Part shown: in pieces, positions 9,709 through 20,900 of the stretch
Layout of the letters: each line of letters begins with the position of its first letter
How positions within the stretch are numbered: position 1 is the first letter of the stretch
DNA from: Tritrichomonas musculus
Lineage: Eukaryota; Parabasalia; Tritrichomonadida; Tritrichomonadidae
Assembly (NCBI GenBank): GCA_039105265.1
Contig: JAPFFF010000018.1
Coordinates: 2,480,001-2,544,000, forward strand
DNA length: 64,000 nt
Reading direction: 5' to 3'
Made by a program: the position numbers and the translations under genes
Notes under the pieces: generated by a model
Database searches by the model: none
Seen by the model: only the letters and a program-made list of their open reading frames with translations
What the model was told of the DNA's origin: nothing

Positions 9709-11736
9709 ATGTCAAGCTTATTTTCCCAATCTCCGTTGCATTCCAATCCCTCACCGTTAAGTCATACAGGCGATATTACTATTCCCCCAGAAAAACTTGC
9801 TGAAGAACGTGCTGAATGGCTTTGCCATTTGAAATCAGAGAGCCCTCAACTTTTCACTTTACGAGAAAGAGTTCTTCCTTGGACTGGAGGTCACTCTTTT
9901 GCTAATCTTGTTTATGCTGATACAGCAGCTGTAAATGCTCATGTTAATCGATTCGCAATCATCGAGCTAATCTATCAGCATTTAAACGCAATTGGTTTAT
10001 TTAATACTGCAGAAACATTGCAAGATGAAAGCCAGCTTAAATTTCAATTAAGTAAACAGCCATGGGAAAAGACCACTTTACTACTCTTAGTTTCCTTGGG
10101 TGTTTTACCAAACGAAAATCCATGGACAATACCAATTGATCCTCATCATCATTTTGTTGAAGAACCTTTAGAAGAAGATTTTTTTGCATCTCCTTATCGT
10201 GATCCAAACATGAGTCAAATATATTTAGAACTTGAAAAGCCAGATTATAAAGCGATTTATTCAAACGATTCAAATAATAAACAAACTTTGAATACACTTA
10301 AAAAAGGATCATTAAATAGGCTAGTTGTTCTAGTGACTACCACTGGTGATCAACATGCTCTCCAAGACATGACACGATTTTTTTTATCACTACACGCTAT
10401 TACCTCATCCGAACACTTTTTGGAGCATTTAATCACAATGTTTGATTTAAACTTTGCCGAACATCCTAATATTCCATATACTCAACCTCAATTACGTTTA
10501 ATGATCGTTAACTTAATCAAGAGATGGGTAAATGAACATGGAAAATTCATTGGAAATAGAACCATAAAAGCAATAGGAAGGTTTCTTCGTAGAGTAATGG
10601 AAGATCCTTCTTGCCAGAATGTCTACAAGTATACACAAACAGTTCTCAGCTATTTGCCTGTCATTCAATATGGACCAAAGAATCAATCGAAGCCAACTGC
10701 TACCGAAACTCCTGTTATTCCAAACTATCAAATTTTATTCCAACCAAATTTGAAGATAATTGACCCTGACCCAACTGAAGTTGCTCGTCAAATCACCCTT
10801 CTCTTCCATAACGCGTTCAAAGTTGTTCACTCTCGTGAGTTTATCATAGCATCCCGTATTCAAGGAATTTCCCACCAAACCCCAACTTTAGCAGAATTCT
10901 TTGATTTTGGCGTAAAATTAACATTATTAACATTTGAAACAATTATTAGTGCAGCGGATGTCGGAGCAGCAATTACCAAAACCTTACAGATAGCTGAAGC
11001 TCTGGACAAACTTAATAACTTTCATGCTCTTGCATGCGTTATTCGTGCTCTAAAGCAACGCATAATACAAAAACATCCAGTTATGCAAACCTCAGCAAAT
11101 ATCGAAAAATTCAAATTTTTAGATAATCGAAGTGGCGATAATATGAAGAAAATCAATGAATACAATGAAACTGTTAAAGACTTATTTGAACATTGTTTCC
11201 CAGCAATTCCAAACATGATGGCCGAATTTCATACTTGTGGTCGAAGCACTTCTTCAAATTCAAACGCCTCTCCATCACGAATCGCATCTACAAACTCTTC
11301 ACCAGCAAGTTCATTATCTCCATATGATAATATTTCAATATTAGAAAACTCACATTCGGGTGCCTCGGCAACTGGAGCTTCATCAGGAGTGCCAGGCACG
11401 ATAGACCTTTCCAAATCTTCACCCACTATTGATTCTGATGGTTTAATCAATTGGAATTTAATTTGGACCAATTCTTACAAAGCTCTCATGTTTTATTGGT
11501 TTCAATTTAAATGCAGACCTTACTTATTTTATGCAATTCCACAGATACAAGATGTGATTAATAGAGGACCATTGATGACAAAAGAGCAATTAAAGTGGGA
11601 AGATGATTCAACAGGATCATTCAATGCAAAAAATTCAGTTTTATTCGACAAATCAACTATGAAGACCAGAAAGAAAACACTTAGCTCGTTTGATACTTCG
11701 AAAGATGGTTCAAGTTTCGCTTCATCCTATTCATAA
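9709..11736 (+). CDS. RasGEF domain protein with LisH motif
   Basis: 675 aa starting at an ATG preceded by TCA-rich initiator-like sequence. A LisH-like motif lies at about residues 82-112 (AIIELIYQHLNAIGLFNTAE). A RasGEF N-terminal (REM) domain lies at about 195-310, with LRLMIVNLIKRWVNEHG near 265. The CDC25-type catalytic domain spans about 355-640, with FNAFKVVHSREFIIASRI-like, TLQIAEALDKLNNFHA and FKFLDNRSGDN blocks. A Ser/Gly/Ala-rich insertion (about 515-570) sits inside or near the catalytic domain, and the C-terminus is basic and Ser-rich. It should activate Ras-family GTPases by GDP release in the cytoplasm. LisH plus RasGEF is a common trichomonad and amoebozoan arrangement. Confidence 0.9.
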   Translation: MSSLFSQSPLHSNPSPLSHTGDITIPPEKLAEERAEWLCHLKSESPQLFTLRERVLPWTGGHSFANLVYADTAAVNAHVNRFAIIELIYQHLNAIGLFNTAETLQDESQLKFQLSKQPWEKTTLLLLVSLGVLPNENPWTIPIDPHHHFVEEPLEEDFFASPYRDPNMSQIYLELEKPDYKAIYSNDSNNKQTLNTLKKGSLNRLVVLVTTTGDQHALQDMTRFFLSLHAITSSEHFLEHLITMFDLNFAEHPNIPYTQPQLRLMIVNLIKRWVNEHGKFIGNRTIKAIGRFLRRVMEDPSCQNVYKYTQTVLSYLPVIQYGPKNQSKPTATETPVIPNYQILFQPNLKIIDPDPTEVARQITLLFHNAFKVVHSREFIIASRIQGISHQTPTLAEFFDFGVKLTLLTFETIISAADVGAAITKTLQIAEALDKLNNFHALACVIRALKQRIIQKHPVMQTSANIEKFKFLDNRSGDNMKKINEYNETVKDLFEHCFPAIPNMMAEFHTCGRSTSSNSNASPSRIASTNSSPASSLSPYDNISILENSHSGASATGASSGVPGTIDLSKSSPTIDSDGLINWNLIWTNSYKALMFYWFQFKCRPYLFYAIPQIQDVINRGPLMTKEQLKWEDDSTGSFNAKNSVLFDKSTMKTRKKTLSSFDTSKDGSSFASSYS

Positions 11737-11825
11737 ATTTTTTTGTTATTTTTATTGTAATCATGCTCGTTATTTTATCATATCCTAAATTACGCCGATA
11801 CTTTATTTTTTTTTTAGTATTTTAT

Positions 11826-14800
11826 AGAAGGGTAGACAGTATTCCGTTAACAATTTTAAAAACAAAAAAATCCTCAATATTAATTTATTCATCTATTTAT
11901 TTTGATTTAAAAAATATAAACTATTTTTTAAGATATAAATTCGATTATATGCAGAAATAATTTATAAAGTAATGAGATATTTTAATTTTTTTTTTCGAAA
12001 ATTGAAAACTTTACATCATTTTCCTTCAAATTTGAAATGCCTATTCTTCAAAAATGTATCATAGGAATGCAGTTTTGCAGAGTTAATACCAAAGTGTTTT
12101 TGCTATAGAAGCTGGTGTAAAATTTTCGCGAAGTTTTTAACGGTGAGTTTTTCGCAATGAAGATTGATTATTTTTTTCGCAATTAACAACTAAATATATG
12201 AAAAATCATACAAATTAATAGATTTATCTACAGAATTGTACGATAATTTATCATTATTTCATAATAATTGCATTCAAATTTATAATTATCTTCAAATTGA
12301 GTCATCTCTAGCAAATGTAAGAAACTATTTACTCATTTTAATATGATTTTCTTTTTTTATAAAACATATAACTTAATAGAAAACGCATTTCTTTTTTTTT
12401 TTAACTGATTGGTCATGTATCTAAAGTAATGATGGTTAATCTATATTATTTTTTATGTCATGGCGTATTACTCTATTTCTAATTGTTATTAGTTTATTTT
12501 CTGTTGACATTCAGCTTAAAGTATTTCATATCAGAATTTAATCTAAAAAAAAAAATAACAATTTGGTGTTTTAATAAATAATTAGCTTTAAATATTTCTA
12601 ATTTTTCAATTTTTATTTATAATTTCATTTATTGTATAATGATCAATTATGCAATTTGCTAAAATAAATCATTCAGAGTCACTTTTTTGATAAATCTTCA
12701 TGATTAAAAATGATTTTCTATATCAAATGTGTTAATTATCAAAATTATTTTTTATTTTAAATTATTGAATGAAAGAAATTAAAAGAAAATTAGTGACTTC
12801 CATCACATTACTCTTTTTCTTCAATGTCTTTGATGATGCTTCGAACTCTATCCTCTTCATTGTCTTGTTCATCATCAGAATCTTCGGGTTGTATATTTGT
12901 ACTAGCTTTTACTTTACTTTCTTCAACTTCAATTATTAAAGTTGATGGAGTTTGAGAACGCGTAATCATCTTTGAGATTTGCTTACTTTCGGTAAGCCTT
13001 TTATCATTAGTAAGACCAGATCGAATGATCATTTTCTCTTTTTTGGCACTCATTATTTTGATATTTTTATGACTTTTGCCACATTGTAAAATGCTTTCAA
13101 TGATACCAAACGCTTCTCCTTCAGGTATTATATCTTCACCATTTTCAGTTGCAAGTCTAAAAAGTTTCAAATCAAAGAAATCACCTTGATTGCGGAATTT
13201 GCTAAATAAACACCAAGCAATTTTAATATAATCAATGATGCTATGTGAGTTTGTTACTTCTTCTTCTTCTTCAATGAAAATGCCTGATGATGATTTTCTT
13301 TTGATTTCAGTTGAATCAATTTGAAGATTATTCGAGATTATTATTCTTAAAATTGCATCATAGCACATTGCAAGAAACTTATCAGAGCAATCATTTCCTC
13401 TAGAAACACGACGAATACTTCCGAAAAAGTGTTCGAGATGATGCGAACCTAATGCACCGAGATCAACGCATCCTTTCTTAGATATTTGATTGCTTAATGA
13501 GGCGCAAAGTGCCATGTATTTCTGGCAGAACTTCTTCTCAAATAAAGTAACACATTTCCCTTCACCTTTTGATTTCGAAGTGGATTGAGGTTTTATTGTT
13601 CCTTCAGATGTATATGCTTGGAGTTCTGTGTAGTAAATGTAAATAATACTGTATCCAAATGATAGTAAATCAAGACGTTGGCTTTTTGTATAATTTTCAT
13701 TAAGGACAGCTTCGATTAAAAGAGTTGATGGCATTAAAGAAAATGAAAGGTCAAATCTTTTAATCTTACGAAGATGCTGTATATTTTCTAAGGTAAAGAA
13801 CTTGATTGGAAGTGTATCATCCATTTTCGTATAATGATTATTGTCTGTAATCCACTTTGGAATTCCACTCTTCTCAAAAGATTCCTTATTAATGGTTGCG
13901 CTTGCTTCATAAAGTGTAGGGCAAATAGAAGCTCCACTAACTTTTCTATATCTATCACACTTTGTTAAATGTAATAAATCTTCATAAATGAATCTTCCGC
14001 AATTGACATGAACTGCTAATTCAGCTAGATCTTCAAGTGTAAATTCAGGATGCAGTAAAATCAGATTACATAACTCTTGAACAAAAGCATTTGTTCGTGA
14101 AAGCCATCCTGGGTCTCCATCATAGGCTACGCCTATAATACTCATTCCAATCGATTTTAGATTATTCACAACGTCATCAAAAACACTTGTAATTGACTTG
14201 TTAGCATTTCCTGTTTCTTGAGGAATAATGCAAATGGGAATGCTAATGTAATTTGGATTTAAGGGACAAAGATATAAGACAAAAAAATATCTTATTGCTT
14301 GGTTTGCATGAGCTTCAACGAATGATGCAAAATCTTCTGGAGATCGAATGATTTGAATTGCATCAGATTCATCAATGTGATTTAAGTGGACAAGACCTGT
14401 TACTTCTCCATCTATTGAAACAGATATGTTAGGAGAAACTGAAACAGCATCAATTGCAATAACTACGCGCCTATCGTTCATTTCATCTTTGTAAATTGTA
14501 CTAATTAATTGTGAAAGAGATTCAATACTTCCATCAAAACTGATATTATATTGTTGAAGAAAACTTTTTTTCCATCTCATTGTTGATTTCCACGATGGAA
14601 AGGCGAATGTTTTTTTAAGCAATTCCATTAATGATCTACCATGAAATGAAATCAAAATAAAAAATTGACGCAACTTTTCAGATTGAAATCTATTTCCATG
14701 ATTTGATGATGAAACATGGATGTTCGAGATATGGTCATACAAAATATTGTATTTCTCTTTACAAAATTCCATAATTGATGACCACAAATGAGGTCCTTTG

Positions 14801-15182
14801 GTTTCTTTTACATAATTTAAAAATTTATCTTTTAATTGATAAAACTTGTTTTTAAATCGTTGGTTTTCCGCATGTTCAACCTTGAATGTAATATTTTTAT
14901 CTTTATCTTTCTCTTTATCAGATCGAGATTTCCTTGCTTTTTGACCTGTTACTGAATTGAACATTAAAAAAAAAAAAATTCACAATTTCCCTGAAAGGTC
15001 AATATTTTTATGATGACGATCAACAAATCATAGAATTTATTATAATTATTAAAATAGATATATCTTAATTTTTACCGTTAAAATTTAAATAAAAGAATAC
15101 ATTTATAATTATTATGAAATACATTTTATTATAGCAAAGTTATAGAAAATACCTTTGATAGGAAAAGACTGTCTACCCTTCT
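11826..15182 (-). mobile_element. P-element-like DNA transposon, intact
   Basis: The 3357-bp element is bounded by perfect 15-bp inverted repeats, AGAAGGGTAGACAGT at 11826 and its complement ending at 15182. It is flanked by an exact 8-bp duplication TATTTTAT (11818-11825 and 15183-15190). An 8-bp duplication is characteristic of the P and hAT superfamilies. The single gene inside, a 718-aa transposase on the minus strand, has no stop or frameshift. Perfect ends, a perfect duplication and an intact gene suggest a recent insertion and possibly a live element. Confidence 0.9.
12808..14964 (-). CDS. P-like transposase, full length
   Basis: 718 aa from an ATG. The N-terminus is basic (about 1-45). 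There is no recognisable THAP zinc finger. The core has an RNase H-like pattern: VVIAIDAVSV (Asp172), IIGVAYDGDPGW (Asp282), YEDLLHLTKCDRYR (Asp329) and GSHHLEHFFGSIRR (Glu511). These follow the order seen in P-element transposases: a first Asp, a YDG-type second Asp, a D.xH.xK block and a late LE.FF Glu. The assignment is by motif order and the 8-bp target duplication, not by search. The C-terminus is acidic (SDDEQDNEED). Another, dead member of the family is at 60357-61841. Confidence 0.75.
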   Translation of the reverse strand: MFNSVTGQKARKSRSDKEKDKDKNITFKVEHAENQRFKNKFYQLKDKFLNYVKETKGPHLWSSIMEFCKEKYNILYDHISNIHVSSSNHGNRFQSEKLRQFFILISFHGRSLMELLKKTFAFPSWKSTMRWKKSFLQQYNISFDGSIESLSQLISTIYKDEMNDRRVVIAIDAVSVSPNISVSIDGEVTGLVHLNHIDESDAIQIIRSPEDFASFVEAHANQAIRYFFVLYLCPLNPNYISIPICIIPQETGNANKSITSVFDDVVNNLKSIGMSIIGVAYDGDPGWLSRTNAFVQELCNLILLHPEFTLEDLAELAVHVNCGRFIYEDLLHLTKCDRYRKVSGASICPTLYEASATINKESFEKSGIPKWITDNNHYTKMDDTLPIKFFTLENIQHLRKIKRFDLSFSLMPSTLLIEAVLNENYTKSQRLDLLSFGYSIIYIYYTELQAYTSEGTIKPQSTSKSKGEGKCVTLFEKKFCQKYMALCASLSNQISKKGCVDLGALGSHHLEHFFGSIRRVSRGNDCSDKFLAMCYDAILRIIISNNLQIDSTEIKRKSSSGIFIEEEEEVTNSHSIIDYIKIAWCLFSKFRNQGDFFDLKLFRLATENGEDIIPEGEAFGIIESILQCGKSHKNIKIMSAKKEKMIIRSGLTNDKRLTESKQISKMITRSQTPSTLIIEVEESKVKASTNIQPEDSDDEQDNEEDRVRSIIKDIEEKE

Positions 15183-15253
15183 TATTTTATTCATATTTTA
15201 TGGCCAAATTTAAATTCAATTTAAAACTCATTTTAAACGCACGTTTATTTTTG

Positions 15254-16480
15254 ATGTCTGGATCGTTTGGATCAATTGATGAATTCAGTGGAATCCAATC
15301 TTCAAAAGAAGATAATAAAGGTGGTGATTTAAATTCGATGTCAATTGATGATGATTTTGAGTTATTCGCATCAAAAAGTTCATCAAATAATTCAGAAGGA
15401 GAGAATGAAGCAACTGCTAAATCCGATCACAAGTCTACCAAATCGAATATTTCATCCAAAAGTTCTAAATCGAATTCAAGTCAGAAGTCAGCAAGTTCAA
15501 CACAAAAATCTGTGAATACTACTCAAAAATCAGCAAGTTCAACACAAAAATCAAATGCATCAAGTAAAAGCTCCAAAAAATCCGACACAAATCAGAATAA
15601 TGAATCTGCAGCAGATCTTTCACTCGCTAATACAAACTCTAAATTATCAAGTAAAGTAGATTCAGGATTATCAGGATCATTCCTTGATGCAACTAATCCA
15701 CAATCCACAATTAAAAGCTCTTCTAAAAGTAAATCATCAACAATAAAAGATGATAAAGAAGAGACAAACAAATCTACAAACAATGATTTAATAATTTCAT
15801 CGAAACCATCAATTGAACCATCAAAATCCGAGGTTTCTCAAGCACAAGGTAGTATTTTATTATCAAATACATCACAATTAAGTTCTAAACAATCAAATCA
15901 ATCTAAATCTGATATTAAATCTTCAAACAATTCGAAAATTTCAACAAAAAATCAAACATCAAAATCTCAAAGTCAAGAAGAAACCCCTAAATTGGAACAA
16001 CTTGTTAGGCAACAACGAAAACCATGGTATGAAGAAGATAATCAAAAACAACCACAGAATAATGACAAAGATAAAGATGCAGAAATCGAACGACTCACTA
16101 ATATTCTTCGTGAGCAAAGAACAGTGATTGAAAATCAAAAAGAAACAATTCGACTTTTAATGAATGAAGCAGTTTCCCATGAAGAAATTTCATCCTTGAG
16201 AGCTGCACTTGCTTCGAAATCACCTCTTCTTCAACTAGTTGCAGCTACACCAATGAGCGAACAAAGAGCTACAAAACAGCTTCGTGCAGAGAATGCTGCA
16301 CTTCGAAGAGAAATTGATGAAATGGAAACACGTCATTTAAATGAATTAAAAGCAATGAGAGCACAATTTGCTTTGCTTTCATCAAGACCAATGCCAACTG
16401 ATGGCTGCGCCCAATGTAAAAGAAGAATCAGAGAACTTGAAAGTCAACTTAAACTTTATCAAGATAAAAGTGGACAATAA
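15254..16480 (+). CDS. Ser/Lys-rich protein with C-terminal coiled coil
   Basis: About 408 aa from the ATG at 15254 (MSGSFGSIDEF). An in-frame ATG at 15200 (MAKFKFN) is an alternative, and both lie just outside the P-like transposon end at 15182. An initiator-like TCATTTT precedes the 15254 start. Residues ~20-270 are low-complexity Ser/Lys/Asn/Gln with repeated SSTQKS units. The C-terminal ~130 residues are heptad-rich (IERLTNILREQRTVIENQ, ATKQLRAENAALRREIDEM) and end with a Cys pair in GCAQCKRRIRELE, predicting a coiled coil. Function is unknown; cytoskeletal or scaffold proteins of protists often look like this. Confidence 0.7.
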   Translation: MSGSFGSIDEFSGIQSSKEDNKGGDLNSMSIDDDFELFASKSSSNNSEGENEATAKSDHKSTKSNISSKSSKSNSSQKSASSTQKSVNTTQKSASSTQKSNASSKSSKKSDTNQNNESAADLSLANTNSKLSSKVDSGLSGSFLDATNPQSTIKSSSKSKSSTIKDDKEETNKSTNNDLIISSKPSIEPSKSEVSQAQGSILLSNTSQLSSKQSNQSKSDIKSSNNSKISTKNQTSKSQSQEETPKLEQLVRQQRKPWYEEDNQKQPQNNDKDKDAEIERLTNILREQRTVIENQKETIRLLMNEAVSHEEISSLRAALASKSPLLQLVAATPMSEQRATKQLRAENAALRREIDEMETRHLNELKAMRAQFALLSSRPMPTDGCAQCKRRIRELESQLKLYQDKSGQ

Positions 16481-16613
16481 AATTCCTAAAATTGGCTACT
16501 TTCATTACGCACACACACACACAAAAAAAGAAAAAAAAAAAAAAAAAAAGAAAAAACTGTTGTTTGATAGAAATCGCAAAATATGATGGGCTGCCTTTAT
16601 GTAATAATTGAAA

Positions 16614-16645
<32 letters not shown>

Positions 16646-16985
16646 TGAGTTATCCATCAAAGTTACCATTTAATGCTTTCAAACTTATGAAATTTATTTT
16701 TAAGGGATACTAGTAACTTAGTGAAGAAAATATATATCATATGATGATATTCAAGAACTTCTTATTTAATTAATTAGTATTGATAATGATAAATGCCATT
16801 TTGTTGCTTCATCACCTATTTGATCTTATAAAGTAGATGATTAAAAGATTAAAAAGGTTAATAATATATATATGAATTTTTTTTAGGAAAATTATATAAA
16901 GCACATTTACAAATTTGATTCTCTAATTAACATCAATACATATTCTTTTAAAGCATATTCATATCACACAATAGTAATGAATATC
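16481..16985. other. spacer with CA, poly-A and poly-T tracts
   Basis: No gene. It contains a short (CA)n tract followed by an A-rich run near 16508-16553, and a ~26-base T-tract at about 16617-16643. It lies between two convergently transcribed genes. Confidence 0.5.
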
Positions 16986-17483
16986 TTATTTTCTACCTTG
17001 CTTTCCTTTTCTTTGTTGCCTATCTCTCTTTTGTTTTGGATCTTTGTGAGGTTTCATTAATTGACCTGGACGTTTTTGTACATTTTGTTTTGGTTTCTCT
17101 TTTAATTCCTTCTTTTCTTTGTGACGTGCGACATTTTGCTCTTTGGTTTGCTTTTTCTCGGTGATATCTTGTCGTATACGTTCCATTTGATCTTCTGATT
17201 TCATCATTTCAGCAAACATATCATTTGGTCGTATATATGGAATGTTACACTGGATTAACAGATCTTTAGCTTGCTTCACTCCTTCAAGAGTTGCATCATA
17301 AAAAGCTTCATCTCGGAGTTTATCGTTGTCAACGTGCTCGATGTTTGGTGAATTTGGTAAATCTAAAGCGAAGGACGCAATAAAATTAGTTTTTACATCA
17401 CCTGTATCATCATTAATTTCTTCAAGTTTCTGTTTTAATATTTGCTCACATTCTTCTGCAGTTGGTGGTTGCTTGCTCTTCAT
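16986..17483 (-). CDS. EBP2: EBP2-family rRNA-processing protein
   Basis: 165 aa from an ATG. The central block holds LRDEAFYDATLEGVKQAKDL, then IPYIRPNDMFAEMMKSEDQM and ERIRQDI. This is the hallmark of EBP2 (EBNA1-binding protein 2 homologue), where R-x-E/D-AFY, RPxDYFAEM and KSDxQMxxIR are conserved. EBP2 is a nucleolar factor needed for 27S pre-rRNA processing and 60S assembly. The C-terminus is strongly basic (KPKQNVQKRPGQLMKPHK and RDRQQRKGKQGRK), fitting nucleolar localisation and RNA binding. The protein is shorter than yeast or human EBP2 because the acidic N-terminal region is reduced. Confidence 0.88.
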   Translation of the reverse strand: MKSKQPPTAEECEQILKQKLEEINDDTGDVKTNFIASFALDLPNSPNIEHVDNDKLRDEAFYDATLEGVKQAKDLLIQCNIPYIRPNDMFAEMMKSEDQMERIRQDITEKKQTKEQNVARHKEKKELKEKPKQNVQKRPGQLMKPHKDPKQKRDRQQRKGKQGRK

Positions 17484-17914
17484 TTTTTAAAGACTATGGT
17501 CTTGAACGATTAAAAAAAATTCAATCATTGATAAAAATTTTTTTATAAATACTGAGATATCCTTGAAACTAAATAATTTTTTCTTAATATTATTTATTAT
17601 TAACATTAAAAATATTAATTTACGCAAATATTTTATATATATTATTACACAAATGAACTAAGACTCTTATTTTTTCTGGTAGTATGATACAATTAAATTA
17701 CACCAATTTGATAAGTATTTTAATCCTTCTCTAACATATTTTAACCTAAATAAATTGCACTATTCATATCAATAAAATAAGCTTATTTATAATCATTAAT
17801 TTTTAAACAATTTCAAATGCACCTTAATACTTTCATTTTTATAACCAGAAATGATTAAATAAAATAAAATTATAATTATAAAAAAAAGAATTCTTTTTTA
17901 ATTAATTAATTTGC
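17484..17914. other. AT-rich spacer
   Basis: No gene or structure that I can support. It should contain the promoter of the EBP2 gene (a TCA-containing sequence lies just upstream of its ATG) and the 3' end of the LRR gene. Confidence 0.5.
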
Positions 17915-20900
17915 TCAACTGGGAGGAGGTATAAATACTCCATAATGAACTAAAGGTTGGGTATTTTTATGACTCTGCTGTGGCTGCTGGCTTTGAGGCT
18001 GCTGCGTTGAAGGTTGCGGAATTTGCAGTTGCTGTATTTGTGGCTTTGGTATTTGTGGTTGTGGAATCTGTAACGGTTGAATTTGAGGTTGTTGCGTTGG
18101 AGGTTGCGAAATTTGTGGTTGTGGTATTTGCAGCTGCTGTATTTGCGGTTGTGGAATCTGTAATGGCTGAATTTGAGGTTGTTGCGTTGGAGGTTGAGAA
18201 ATTTGAGGTTGTGGTATTTGCAGCTGCTGTATTTGCGGTTGTGGAATCTGTAATGGCTGAATTTGAGGCTGAGGTATTTGTAACGGCTGCATTTGTGGTT
18301 GTTGAATTTGAGGTTGTTGAATTTGAGGTTGTTGAATTTGCTGTTGCTGAATCTGAGGTTGCTGAATTTGTGGTTGTTGAATTTGTGGTTGTTGAATTTG
18401 AGGTTGTTGAATTTGCTGTTGCTGAATCTGAGGTTGCTGAATTTGTGGTTGTTGAATTTGTGGTTGTTGAATTTGTGGTTGTTGAATTTGCTGTTGCTGA
18501 ATCTGAGGTTGCTGAATTTGTGGTTGCTGAATTTGTTGTTGTTGAATTTGCGGTTGTGGTGTTTGCAATTGTTGAATTCGAGGTTGTATAATCTGTAATT
18601 GCTGAAGCGAAGGCTGTACAATTTGCAATGGCTGAACTAGAGGCTGCTGAATGTAAGGCTTTTGAATTTGCTGTTGTTGCTGAAGTTGTTGTTGTTGCTG
18701 AAGTTGTTGTTGCTGTTGTTGAAGTTGTTGTTGTTGCTGAATTTGTTGTTGTTGCTGAATTTGCTGTTGTTGTTGAATCTGTGGCTGCTGAGCTTGCGTT
18801 TGCTGTAATTGCTGTAATTGCGGGTGCGAATGTTGGGTTTGTGATGATGAACGCGGCCGATATTGGGGCTGCGGCGTTTGTTGTCGTTGTAATGTATGAA
18901 ATGCATATGTTTGATTTTGCTGTTGAAGTTGCGTTTGATGTTGAGGGACTTGAGGAATTTGTTTAAGCGCCTGCCTTTGCTGCTGCTGCTTTGGTTGAAG
19001 ACCAGGAAGAAGACCCATTTGAGAAGCAGATCGAGCTCTTTGAACCATTTTCTGTGCTGTTTGATGCGATCCTTGGGCAGGTTGAGTAGCATATACTTGC
19101 TGCAAATTTTGAGTTTGTGAATAATAAGATGGAGGACTTTGCTGTTGCTGATTTGAATCAATATATTGCTGACCTACTGGTTGTTGCGAACTCTCACTTG
19201 ATTGTTCATCATCATCAAATATACCTGAAAGAATCGATAGGACTGATTTCATTTCAGGTGTATCAGCAAGTGGTTCAAGTTGAATTCCAGAACTTGCTAC
19301 TCCTGCCATTCCACCGAATTGAGATTGGCTTTGCTGTGCATAATTATTATTTTCAAAGCTACTATTACTAACGCTAGAACCAAAATTATTATTAGAAGCA
19401 TTATTGAAATTATTAAATTCTGAGGTGACCTTTGCGCTCGCATTATTATTTGAAACATCAATACTATTGAAATTATTACTATTATAATTACTATAACTGG
19501 TATCAGAACCTTTTGAATTAAAGGTAGTTGCTACACTATCATTATAAGTATTATTGCTGAAGGAATCATTTAACGGAATTTGAACTTGGACTGGTTTGAG
19601 TATTCCATATTTTGTTGATCGATAATTTGGAGGACGATCTGGCTTAATGAGACGCTTGCTTTGAAGTTCAGAAAGACTATTACATGGTTCACGTACGTAC
19701 AACGTAGAAAATGAAATAGAATAATGTTTCTTTTGAGTAAATTTGAGGCAGAAATCATCTCTATAAGAAAGAGGAATAAAAATATTTGGACACTTGGAAA
19801 AGTAAGAGCAATAACGTTGGGCTTCGAAAGTGAAATTGTTTGAATAACGGCATAAATAGTATGCAAGAAGGCTTTGCCTTATTGGTTCCTCTTTTGAATG
19901 GAAATTATTTTGGAAATTGAGGAATCGAGTTCTATCACTAAGATATGATAAACCCGGACCTCCTAAAATTCGCTCCAGGTCAATATTTGGTCTTCCAAGT
20001 ATTTTGATATTTTGATTGGAGAAAATATTTTCATAAAAATTAAATAACTGATTTTCATCTGAAAACGTCGTATCATCCATCGAAAGCTCAACAATACTAT
20101 TGTGATTGCGGATAAAACTGATAACATCTGGAGAATCAATGTTTGAAACCTTGTGACCATCAATGTGAAAGATTAGAAGATTGTTTCCAAGAGAATTAAT
20201 AATATCAAGAAATTGGCTCATAGAACCTCCAAAATTATGATTTGAATTTCCACAAATTGAGAGACTATATATCTTGTTTGGTCCAATAGAATTAACTAAA
20301 TTACGAAGATCATCAATTTGCGAATTATTGAATATTCTGTCGATGCTAAGATGTGATACATTATTTTGTGCAAAAAAGAATTGACAAAACGGCATAATGC
20401 AAGAGCTGTCAATAGGATTTCCACTCCAATCTAAACCTTTAATGTTGTTGATCTCTGATAATGAAGACAAACTAGAATAAAATTGGTTCCAAGAGCCATC
20501 TTGCATTTTAATATCTGAAAAGTTCAAAAATATGGGCTTCTTAGGAATAGATAATATTAGTCTGAAAAAGCTTTGAAGAGAAGCTAAGGTAAAACTCGAC
20601 TGACCAACATCAAAATAAACAATGTTTGTTGGAAGTCGGGCTTTATCATTGTTTAAACCAGTAAAGTCTTGCTTTTTCAAAACTAACTGGCTTAGGGTTG
20701 AAGAATGCGAAAATGAGTCAATATCAATTGGTATTGGCTGTACCCAATTTGATAAAGATATATACTGAATAAATCTGCAACGTCTTTGCAAAATTAAAAA
20801 TGATGTTGATACTTCTTCTGGGGTAATCGTTTTCAAATCAATTTGATTCATTTCAAAGTACTCGAGAGTATTCCAAGGCTTGAATGAGTCAAAAGCATAG

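Noticed and set aside
17950-18621. 223-aa minus-strand frame rich in Asn, Phe and Lys
   Set aside because: It is an alternative frame of the same repeat in the LRR gene; the 1300-aa frame is the real one.
18293-18966. Long open frames opposite the Gln/Pro repeat
   Set aside because: Val/Ala/Glu- and Leu/Trp/Asn-repeat translations are the antisense reading of the coding minisatellite.
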